Assembly: GCA_028282005.1 (NCBI GenBank)
Contig: JANQIV010000053.1
Location: 1 to 37,723, forward strand
Direction of reading: 5' to 3'
Source: Melioribacteraceae bacterium
GTDB taxonomy: Bacteria; Bacteroidota; Ignavibacteria; Ignavibacteriales; Melioribacteraceae
Length of the DNA: 37,723 bases
Under the pieces are notes generated by a model. The model saw only the letters and a list, made by a program, of their open reading frames with translations, ran no database searches and was not told where the DNA came from. This document shows, piece after piece, positions 19,095 through 26,519 of this stretch; position 1 is the first letter of the stretch; every line of letters begins with the position of its first letter. Both the position numbers and the translations under genes were made by a program.

Positions 19095-19682
19095 ATGATG
19101 CAGTTTATTGCCCATCAAACACCTCAAGATACCGGATGGATTGAAGTTATATGCGGTTGTATGTTTAGCGGTAAAACAGAAGAATTAATTAGAAGATTAC
19201 GCCGAGCACAAATAGCAAAACAAGATGTGAAAATTTTCAAACCCAAAATAGACGAACGCTACGAAAAGAAAAAAATTGTTTCCCATTCAGAAGCCTCTCT
19301 TCCATCAATAGCAATAAGTAAGTCTGTTGAAATTTTGAAGCATTCAAAAGATGCAGATGTGATAGGTATTGATGAAGCTCAGTTTTTTGATGATGATCTC
19401 GTTGAAATTTGTAATCATTTAGCTGACGAAGGCAAAAGAGTAATTGTTGCAGGATTAGACAAAGACTACAAAGGTGTGCCTTTCGAACCAATGCCACAAC
19501 TATTAGCTGTCGCCGAGTATATTAGCAAAACGCTTGCGATCTGCATGAACTGCGGAAACCCGGCAAATATGACACAAAGAAAAGTTGAATCTCAAGAAAG
19601 AGTGCTTGTCGGAGCTTTAGATAGCTACGAAGCACGCTGCAGAAAGTGTCACTACATTCCCGAATCTGAAGAAGAAGAATAA
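19095..19682 (+). CDS. tdk: Thymidine kinase
   Basis: Phosphorylates thymidine with ATP in the salvage pathway. The 195-residue product is the type II family: P-loop [11 protein letters not shown] (21-31), a Walker-B-like IGIDEAQFF with the catalytic base Glu, the lid/tyrosine region [11 protein letters not shown], and a zinc site formed by CMNC and CRKC near the C-terminus. AGGAG lies 8 bases before the first ATG; a second ATG follows directly. It is the first gene of a salvage operon with a nucleoside transporter and purine nucleoside phosphorylase (9-base gap). Confidence 0.97.
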   Translation: MMQFIAHQTPQDTGWIEVICGCMFSGKTEELIRRLRRAQIAKQDVKIFKPKIDERYEKKKIVSHSEASLPSIAISKSVEILKHSKDADVIGIDEAQFFDDDLVEICNHLADEGKRVIVAGLDKDYKGVPFEPMPQLLAVAEYISKTLAICMNCGNPANMTQRKVESQERVLVGALDSYEARCRKCHYIPESEEEE

Positions 19683-19691
19683 AGGTTAAAT

Positions 19692-21044
19692 ATGGATATC
19701 GTTTCTGTATTAAGAGGTATCATTGGAATTTTGGTAATTGTTGGAATCGCTTATTTATTTTCTAACAACAGAAAAAAAGTAAACTGGAAATTAGTTGGTA
19801 CAGGCTTGAGTATCCAATTCATCTTTGCGATATTTATTATTAAAGGTGAAGTTTTAGCCGTTTATTTTTCTCCACTAGGCTGGCCTAAAGCATTTTTCTC
19901 TTTTATAAGCGGCTTCTTTGTACTGCTTTTAGATTTTACAACCGAAGGTTCAAAATTTATTTTTGGTGATCTTTCTTTAGCCCCCGGAACACCACAAAGT
20001 TTAGGATTCTTTTTTGCCTTCCAAGTATTGCCGACAATAATTTTCTTTGCCAGTTTAATGGCTGTTTTATACCACCTTGGAATTATGCAGAAAGTTGTTC
20101 AGGGTATGGCTTGGGTAATGTCTAAACTACTTGGCACAAGTGGTGCTGAATCACTTTCATGTTCAGCAAATATTTTTGTGGGACAAACAGAAGCACCTTT
20201 AATGATTAGACCTTTTTTGAAGGGATTGACAAAAAGTGAATTAGTCACAATAATGACAGGCGGGATGGCAACTATTGCCGGCGGAGTAATGGCAGCATAT
20301 ATACAAATGCTAAGTGTCGCTTTTGCTGATGCAATGGGAATTAGCATGGAAGATGCACGTTTGCTTTTTGCAACTCATTTGCTGAGTGCTAGCGTTATGG
20401 CCGCACCAGCAGCGTTAGTTTTGTCAAAAGTAATTTTCCCCGAAACTTCAGAACCGGAAACACAAGGTACGGTAAAAGTTCATGTTGAAAAAACATCGTC
20501 AAATATAATTGATGCTGCTGCTTCCGGTGCAGGTGATGGCCTTAAGTTAGCTGCAAACGTTGGTGCTATGCTTTTAGCGTTTATCGCTTTAATCGCCACT
20601 ACAAATTATATATTTGATTGGATCGGAGATTTGACCGGACTTAACACAATTTTGATGGAAGCTTATGGCAAGCCTTTGAGTCTGCAATTATTATTAGGAA
20701 TGGTACTTCAATTTGTAGCAGTAGCAATTGGTGTTCCTTGGGAAAATGCTCTTGAGTTTGGCAGCTTAGTGGGCTCAAAAGTAGTTTTGAATGAATTTGT
20801 TGCTTACTTCGAATTAAGTAACCTTATGCAAACAAAGCAACTAATTGACGAGAAAACAATTTTGATGGCTACTTACGCTTTGTGCGGATTTGCTAATTTT
20901 AGTTCTATTGCAATACAGATTGGCGGCATTGGGCCATTAGCGCCAAATCAAAAAGAGAATTTATCAAAACTTGGCTTGAAGGCTGTTCTTGGCGGCGTGC
21001 TCGCAACTTTATTAACAGCAACATTAGCAGGAATTTTATTCTGA
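19692..21044 (+). CDS. nupC: Concentrative nucleoside transporter (CNT/NupC family)
   Basis: An inner-membrane cation-coupled nucleoside importer of 450 residues. CNT signatures include GQTEAPLMIRPFL (substrate-binding helix hairpin), GGMATIAGGVMAAY, LLSASVMAAPAALV and CGFANFSSIAIQIGG, spread across about eight to ten membrane segments. The central extension around residues 250-275 (SEPETQGTVKVHVEK) is a soluble loop seen in many CNT proteins of this phylum. It sits between tdk and a purine nucleoside phosphorylase, overlapping the latter by one base (TGATG), which fits uptake followed by phosphorylation or phosphorolysis. Confidence 0.95.
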   Translation: MDIVSVLRGIIGILVIVGIAYLFSNNRKKVNWKLVGTGLSIQFIFAIFIIKGEVLAVYFSPLGWPKAFFSFISGFFVLLLDFTTEGSKFIFGDLSLAPGTPQSLGFFFAFQVLPTIIFFASLMAVLYHLGIMQKVVQGMAWVMSKLLGTSGAESLSCSANIFVGQTEAPLMIRPFLKGLTKSELVTIMTGGMATIAGGVMAAYIQMLSVAFADAMGISMEDARLLFATHLLSASVMAAPAALVLSKVIFPETSEPETQGTVKVHVEKTSSNIIDAAASGAGDGLKLAANVGAMLLAFIALIATTNYIFDWIGDLTGLNTILMEAYGKPLSLQLLLGMVLQFVAVAIGVPWENALEFGSLVGSKVVLNEFVAYFELSNLMQTKQLIDEKTILMATYALCGFANFSSIAIQIGGIGPLAPNQKENLSKLGLKAVLGGVLATLLTATLAGILF

Positions 21045-21865
21045 TGGTAGACATAAATTTTAAATATGCACCTCTTATTGAAGAGTTAGAAAAAATTGTT
21101 CCTTTTGAACCTGAACTGGCAATTATACTTGGCAGTGGTCTGGGTGACTTTGCAGAGAAAGTAAATGTTGTAAAAACGATATCCACAGATTCTCTTCCCG
21201 GTTATCCGGTTTCAACAGTTGCCGGTCATAAAGGTAAAATTCACTTTGCTGAATACAAAAATAAAAAGTTGCTTGTTTTTCAAGGTAGAATACACTTTTA
21301 TGAAGGCTATAGAATTTCTGAATGTATTGTACCTGTTCATATTGCAAAAAAAATGGGCTGTAAAAAAATATTACTTACAAATGCTGCAGGTGGAATTAAC
21401 CACGAATACGAACCTGGCGATCTAATGCTCGTTCAGAATTTTAATTCGATTAATATTATGAAAGAATTGTCAGAGTTAGTTGGACTGGCAAATATAGATC
21501 AAAGAAATGATTTGCTAGACTTCCCTTGTAAAGAGTTAAATCAGAAAATTCTTGAAGCATCATTTATTGAAAAAGTTGACCTTCAAAAAGGATTATACTG
21601 GTTTGTTAAAGGCCCAAGTTATGAGACACCGAGTGAAATAAGAATGTATTCAAAATTGGGCGGTGATGCAGTTGGTATGTCAACTGTTCACGAAGCATAT
21701 TTTGCCCATGTGAATAAAATGAAGGTTTGTTCAATTTCTTTGATAACCAATAAAGCTGCAGGCTATACAAGTGAAAAGCTTTCACATCAGGAAGTTATTG
21801 AAGTAGCAAACCTGGCAAAAGAAAAACTTGAAAGGCTAGTAAAAAGATTTATTATGTTGTTGTAA
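21044..21865 (+). CDS. punA: Purine-nucleoside phosphorylase
   Basis: Splits inosine/guanosine-type nucleosides with phosphate to base plus ribose-1-phosphate in the cytoplasm. The 273-residue length and motifs are those of the trimeric class: LGSGLGDF (phosphate site), GHKGKIHFA, GRIHFYEGY, LTNAAGGIN, GPSYETPSEIRM and GMSTVHEA. TNKAAG keeps the Asn that favours 6-oxopurines. The final 14 bases overlap the 3' end of the convergent rsmE gene, with no terminator between them. Confidence 0.95.
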   Translation: MVDINFKYAPLIEELEKIVPFEPELAIILGSGLGDFAEKVNVVKTISTDSLPGYPVSTVAGHKGKIHFAEYKNKKLLVFQGRIHFYEGYRISECIVPVHIAKKMGCKKILLTNAAGGINHEYEPGDLMLVQNFNSINIMKELSELVGLANIDQRNDLLDFPCKELNQKILEASFIEKVDLQKGLYWFVKGPSYETPSEIRMYSKLGGDAVGMSTVHEAYFAHVNKMKVCSISLITNKAAGYTSEKLSHQEVIEVANLAKEKLERLVKRFIMLL

Positions 21866-22577
21866 TTATTGATGCAGCAGAAACAACTGCTGTTTCTGTC
21901 CTCAATCTATTTCCAGTTAATTTGACAATTTTAACATCATCCAACTTTTCTAATTCCTTTTGAGAGATTCCACCTTCAGGACCAAATATAAAATAATACT
22001 TTTTATCAGACTTAAAACTTTCGCGTTGAGAATTCACAAAGTCTACGAAACTTACTTCAGCTTTTTGATCAAACAATATTTTGATTCCCTCAAGTTCAAC
22101 AATGTCATCAATGTGATTCTTAAAATTTATCTCAGGCATAAAACTACGTAAAGACTGTTTCATTGCTGCGATAACAATTTTTTGCCAGCGAATTAGTTTT
22201 CTTCCTTTAACTACACTTTTATCAGCATCAAAAATTAAAAAATTTGAGATTCCCAATTCGACTGACTTCTCTAGTGCATATTCAAAACGGTCATTACTTT
22301 TTAATCTTGGCAAGCATAAATAAACATTCTCAAAATTATCTTCGTAAAGATAAGACTCGATTACTTTCGCAGTTATCAAATTAGAACTAACTTCATTTAA
22401 CTCCGTTTTATATATTTTCCCTTCGCCATTTGTAACATATATAACATCATCCTTCCTATGCCTCATAACTGTGGCAATATGTCTACATTCATCGCCTTCT
22501 ATAAACAATTCATTTTCTTTTATGTGGTTTTTTGTTGTGTAATAGAGTTCAACATCTGAAAGGAAATCGTTATTCAC
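21852..22577 (-). CDS. rsmE: 16S rRNA (uracil-1498-N3)-methyltransferase RsmE
   Basis: Methylates N3 of U1498 in 16S rRNA with S-adenosylmethionine. The 241-residue product has an N-terminal PUA-like domain (YYTTKNHIKENELFIEGDECRHI) and a SPOUT domain with the knot motifs FIFGPEGGIS and KLTGNRLRTETAVVSA. I place the start at GTG 22577 because GGAG lies 8 bases upstream (22586-22589) and the family's usual N-terminus begins there; the longer frame to 22709 would run through the xylA operator and add an unlikely hydrophobic extension. It converges on punA and diverges from xylA. Confidence 0.92.
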   Translation of the reverse strand: MNNDFLSDVELYYTTKNHIKENELFIEGDECRHIATVMRHRKDDVIYVTNGEGKIYKTELNEVSSNLITAKVIESYLYEDNFENVYLCLPRLKSNDRFEYALEKSVELGISNFLIFDADKSVVKGRKLIRWQKIVIAAMKQSLRSFMPEINFKNHIDDIVELEGIKILFDQKAEVSFVDFVNSQRESFKSDKKYYFIFGPEGGISQKELEKLDDVKIVKLTGNRLRTETAVVSAASIITTT

Positions 22578-22651
22578 TATATAGTCTCCAAAATATAAAC
22601 AGCTTAAAATAGTTAAAAAAATCAAATTAATAAGAATTTTCAATCTTTTGG

Positions 22652-22682
22652 TTGACAAAATAAAAAATAATTGATACATTTG
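22652..22682 (+). promoter_or_regulatory. Promoter of the xylA operon
   Basis: A -35-like TTGACA (22652-22657) lies 17 bases before TACATT (22675-22680). TACATTTG (22675-22682) also matches the Bacteroidota -7 consensus TAnnTTTG. The operator palindrome begins within this -10/-7 element, giving a clear steric repression geometry. Start point inferred near 22688-22690. Confidence 0.7.
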
Positions 22683-22693
22683 AAACGTTTCAA
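22680..22693. promoter_or_regulatory. LacI-type operator O1 (xylA promoter)
   Basis: A perfect 14-bp palindrome, TTGAAACGTTTCAA, with the central CG typical of LacI/GalR-family sites. It overlaps the end of the -10/-7 element and lies about 58 bases before the xylA ATG. The same sequence occurs at 34419-34432, and a one-mismatch copy at 37527-37540, each upstream of a locus gene. The likely ligand-binding regulator is the LacI-family protein at 31495-32526. Confidence 0.85.
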
Positions 22694-22750
22694 TTATTAT
22701 TGAACTCATATTCTATTTCAACTTCTGTACAACAAATAAAGAGAGAAAAA

Positions 22751-24070
22751 ATGTTAAATAAATACTTTAGTGAAATATCAACTCCAATCAAATATGAAGG
22801 TAAAGATTCAAAAAATCCATTGGCGTTCAGATATTATGATAAAAGTAAAGTAGTTGCCGGTAAAACTATGGCTGAACATTTAAGATTTGCTGTTAGCTAT
22901 TGGCATACTTTCAAAGGTGATGGTACGGACATTTTCGGTGGAACTTCTTTTGAAAGGCAATGGAATCAACATAACAATAGCATGGACAATGCGAAAGCAA
23001 CACTTGAAGCTGCATTCGAATTCTTTCAAAAATTAGGAATCGATTATTACTGCTTTCACGATAGAGATATTGCTCCAGCCGGTGAATCATTTGTTCAATC
23101 TTGCAAAAATTTAGAAGAAATTGTTGAACAAGCAAAAGTAATGCAAAATGATACCGGAGTTAAACTTTTATGGGGAACAGCTAATTTATTTAGTAATCCT
23201 ATTTATTCACAAGGTGGTGGCACAAATCCTAACGCACACATAATGGCGCAAGCTCTTGCTCAAGTGAAAAATGCAATAGATGCTACAAAAGAATTAGGAG
23301 GCGAAAACTATGTGTTCTGGGGTGGTCGTGAGGGTTATGAAACATTATTGAATACTGATCTCAAAAAAGAACAAGATCATATGGCTAGGTTTTTTGAGAT
23401 TGTAATCGATTACAAAAAGAGAATAGATTTTGAAGGTCAGTTTTTAATTGAGCCAAAACCGGCAGAGCCAATGAAACATCAATACGATAGTGATGCCTCA
23501 ACTACACTTTCTTTCCTTCGTGCATACGGATTATTGGATCATTTCAAACTAAACATTGAAGCAAATCATGCTACACTTGCCGGACACACTTTTGAACATG
23601 AATTAGCAGTAGCTTCTGTTGCTGGGAAACTTGGAAGTGTAGATGCAAACCGCGGAGATTACCTCCTTGGTTGGGATACAGATCAATTCCCTAATGACCT
23701 TCACTCTATCACCTTAGCAATGATAATAATATTGAAGCAAAATGGACTTGGAACCGGAGGACTTAACTTCGATGCAAAGGTTAGAAGAAGTTCTTATGAC
23801 ACAATCGATCTTTTCCATGCACACATTGGAGGAATGGATGCTTTTGCCAAAGGTTTACTAATAGCTAATCAAATAATAGAAGATAAAGTGCTTGATGACT
23901 TTGTTGACGATCGTTATTCAAGTTTCAATGAAGGAATTGGTGCCGATATAATAAATGGTAAAGTAAATCTAGAACAAATTGAAGACTGGGTAAAAGAAAA
24001 TGATAAACCGCAGTTAAAAAGTGGTAGACAAGAAATGTTAGAAAATATTATTAATTCATACATCTTTTAA
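22751..24070 (+). CDS. xylA: Xylose isomerase
   Basis: Converts D-xylose to D-xylulose in the cytoplasm. The 439-residue product is the class II (longer) type. Active-site and metal motifs are visible: CFHDRDIAP (catalytic His), FWGGREGYETLLNTD, EPKPAEPMKHQYD, IEANHATLAGHTFEHEL and GSVDANRGDYLLGWDTDQFP. The start is the ATG at 22751, preceded by AAAGAGAGA; an upstream in-frame TTG at 22700 is too close to the operator. It opens the sugar operon, followed 14 bases later by GH3. No xylulokinase gene is in the window, so the next step must be encoded elsewhere. Confidence 0.96.
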   Translation: MLNKYFSEISTPIKYEGKDSKNPLAFRYYDKSKVVAGKTMAEHLRFAVSYWHTFKGDGTDIFGGTSFERQWNQHNNSMDNAKATLEAAFEFFQKLGIDYYCFHDRDIAPAGESFVQSCKNLEEIVEQAKVMQNDTGVKLLWGTANLFSNPIYSQGGGTNPNAHIMAQALAQVKNAIDATKELGGENYVFWGGREGYETLLNTDLKKEQDHMARFFEIVIDYKKRIDFEGQFLIEPKPAEPMKHQYDSDASTTLSFLRAYGLLDHFKLNIEANHATLAGHTFEHELAVASVAGKLGSVDANRGDYLLGWDTDQFPNDLHSITLAMIIILKQNGLGTGGLNFDAKVRRSSYDTIDLFHAHIGGMDAFAKGLLIANQIIEDKVLDDFVDDRYSSFNEGIGADIINGKVNLEQIEDWVKENDKPQLKSGRQEMLENIINSYIF

Positions 24071-24084
24071 TTATTGGGGAAATT

Positions 24085-26421
24085 ATGTCCGAACAGATTC
24101 CAAAGAAAATTAGCTACGAAGAAGAAATTCCTGCCTATAAAGATTCTATGCTTTCTATTGATGATCGCACAAAAGATCTTTTGTTAAGAATGACACTGGA
24201 AGAAAAAGTTGCTCAAATGCAATGTATCTGGGAAACAAAAACAGATACAATTTTAGATGAAAAAAATTGTCTTGACTTCGACAAGCTAAGGAAAAATCTG
24301 CCTTGCGGCATTGGACATATTGGAAGATTAAGTGATACTGGGGAAGGACTTAATTCATTGGGGAAAGGTGTTGGTCCAGTGGAAATGGTTGAAATGGCTA
24401 ATGCTTTGCAAAAGTTTTTCTTAGAAGAAACTCGTCTCGGTATTCCAGCTTTATTTCATGAGGAATGTTTACACGGATTAGCTGCAGTCCAAGCAACCAG
24501 CTATCCCCAACCTATCGGAATGGCTGCAACATTTAATCCGGGATTAATAAGGGAAATTTATTCTTCTATCTCTGAAGATACCCGTAACAGAGGGGCTCAC
24601 CAAGCATTAATGCCGGTTTTGGATGTTGCAAGAGATGCACGTTGGGGACGAGTTGAAGAGACTTTCGGTGAAGACCCATTCTTGATATCCAAAATGGGAA
24701 TGGCTGCTGTTAACGGTATTCAAAACGATGGTAACATCAATAATAAATCAGGTTTACTCGCTACTTTAAAACATTTTGCTGTTCATGGTCAACCGGAATC
24801 TGGCACCAATTGTGGCCCGGCAAATTATTCGGAAAGAATAATTCGAGAAGTTTTCCTATTCCCTTTTAAAGAAGCAGTTCAAAAAGCAAAAGTAAGAAGT
24901 ATTATGCCTTCTTATAATGAAATCGATGGAGTACCATCACATGCCAACAAATGGCTACTTACAGATGTATTGAGAAATGAATGGGGATTTGAAGGATTTC
25001 TTGTTTCCGATTACTATGCTATTTCCGAATTATATTGTAAAGAAGAAACAACAGGTCACTACTTAGCAAGCAATTATGACGAAGCTGGAGCACTAGCTGT
25101 GAGAGCGGGTGTAAATCTAGAAATGCCTGATCCAAAATCGTATAAGAATTTAAGCAAATTAGTAGTAGATAAAGTAATCAACGAAACTGAAATTGATAAT
25201 CTTGTTTACTCTATTTTAAAATCAAAATTTGAACTTGGGCTTTTTGATGATCCATATATCTGGAAGGAAAAAGAGTACTTCACTTCAAAACTTGAGAGCG
25301 ATAGAGTATTGGCTCTTAATGCAGCTAGGGAAACTATTACACTATTAAAGAATAAAAATGAGTTATTGCCTCTTGATAGAAATAAAATTAAAAAGCTTTC
25401 TGTGATTGGCCCTAACGCAGATAGAGAATTATTGGGTGGATATAGCGGAGTTCCGAAGTATAATGTAACTGTGTTAGAAGGAATCAAAGAAAAAGTTGGA
25501 AATGATATTGAAGTACTTTATAGTAAAGGATGTGAAATAACTATCGGTGGTTCTTGGACAGATGATGAGGTTGTTTTACCTGCTAAGGAAGATGATGCAA
25601 AATTACTTGAAGAAGCAGTAAATGTAGGCAAACAATCAGATGTAATAATCTTAATCTTAGGTGGAAATGAACAAACCTCTCGTGAAGCTTGGAACAAAGA
25701 ACATATGGGAGATAGAACATCATTAGAATTAATTGGGAATCAAAATAAATTAGCACAAGAATTAAAAGCTCTTAGGAAACCAATAGTTGTTTTATTATTT
25801 CATGGCAGACCGAATTCCATTAACTATATTTATGAAAATATCGATGCAATACTTGAATGCTGGTATCTTGGACAGGAATCAGGTCATGCTGTTGCTGATG
25901 TTATTTTTGGTGATTTTAATCCTGGTGGCAAATTACCAATTTCCATACCTCGTTCAGTAGGACATTTACCATGTTTTTATAATCACAAGCCTTCAGCGCG
26001 CAGAGGTTATTTGTTTGATGATACTTCTCCCTTATTACCTTTTGGTTATGGATTAAGTTACACTAAATTTTCTGTAGATAATTTACTATTAGATTCCTAC
26101 ACAACTACTAAAGACAAATCAGTAAATGTTTCTATTGAAGTTAAAAATGAAGGCGAAATAAAAGGTACTGAAGTAATACAATTATACATTAGAGATTTAG
26201 TAAGCTCTGTAACCAGACCAATAAAAGAACTAAAAGGATTTGAGAAAGTCTCACTAAGTCCTGGTGAAAGCCGGATAGTTACTTTCGAAATAACCCCTGA
26301 ACTGCTTTCATTTTATGATATCAATATGAATTATATCGTAGAACCAGGAGAATTTGAAATAATGGTTGGTAATTCATCAAGAGATGATGATTTGCAGAAA
26401 ATCATTCTGAATGTAGTTTGA
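24085..26421 (+). CDS. GH3 glycoside hydrolase (probable beta-xylosidase), cytoplasmic
   Basis: A family 3 exo-glycosidase of 778 residues that would release single sugars from oligosaccharides. The (beta/alpha)8 domain spans about 30-390 with KHFAVHG (Lys229-His230) and the nucleophile motif VSDYYAI (Asp309). The alpha/beta sandwich follows (about 415-640), and a fibronectin-III-like domain (about 680-775) includes the LPISIPRSVGHLPCFYNHKP to PFGYGLSYT region before it. There is no signal peptide, so it should act on imported oligosaccharides. Beta-xylosidase activity is inferred from SDYxAI and from xylose isomerase beside it; beta-glucosidase cannot be excluded. A GGGGA ribosome site precedes the ATG. 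Confidence 0.88.
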   Translation: MSEQIPKKISYEEEIPAYKDSMLSIDDRTKDLLLRMTLEEKVAQMQCIWETKTDTILDEKNCLDFDKLRKNLPCGIGHIGRLSDTGEGLNSLGKGVGPVEMVEMANALQKFFLEETRLGIPALFHEECLHGLAAVQATSYPQPIGMAATFNPGLIREIYSSISEDTRNRGAHQALMPVLDVARDARWGRVEETFGEDPFLISKMGMAAVNGIQNDGNINNKSGLLATLKHFAVHGQPESGTNCGPANYSERIIREVFLFPFKEAVQKAKVRSIMPSYNEIDGVPSHANKWLLTDVLRNEWGFEGFLVSDYYAISELYCKEETTGHYLASNYDEAGALAVRAGVNLEMPDPKSYKNLSKLVVDKVINETEIDNLVYSILKSKFELGLFDDPYIWKEKEYFTSKLESDRVLALNAARETITLLKNKNELLPLDRNKIKKLSVIGPNADRELLGGYSGVPKYNVTVLEGIKEKVGNDIEVLYSKGCEITIGGSWTDDEVVLPAKEDDAKLLEEAVNVGKQSDVIILILGGNEQTSREAWNKEHMGDRTSLELIGNQNKLAQELKALRKPIVVLLFHGRPNSINYIYENIDAILECWYLGQESGHAVADVIFGDFNPGGKLPISIPRSVGHLPCFYNHKPSARRGYLFDDTSPLLPFGYGLSYTKFSVDNLLLDSYTTTKDKSVNVSIEVKNEGEIKGTEVIQLYIRDLVSSVTRPIKELKGFEKVSLSPGESRIVTFEITPELLSFYDINMNYIVEPGEFEIMVGNSSRDDDLQKIILNVV

Positions 26422-26485
26422 TAAAAATTTTTGGTCATTTAAGATTTACCTACTTTATTTATAAGTTCATCAACCTGCCAATTAT

Positions 26486-26511
26486 CACAAATACCAAATG
26501 TATTATTTGTG
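26486..26511 (+). other. Hairpin next to the ribosome site of the GH26 gene
   Basis: An 8-bp inverted repeat, CACAAATA / TATTTGTG, with a 10-base loop directly abuts the AGGA ribosome site (26512-26515) inside the 98-base gap after GH3. It could shape translation or mRNA processing of the large enzyme. It lacks a T-run, so it is not a classic terminator. Confidence 0.4.
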
Positions 26512-26519
26512 AGGAAGTT

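Noticed and set aside
22578..22709. N-terminal extension of RsmE
   Set aside because: It would run through the xylA promoter and operator; GTG at 22577 has a well-placed GGAG and matches the family N-terminus.
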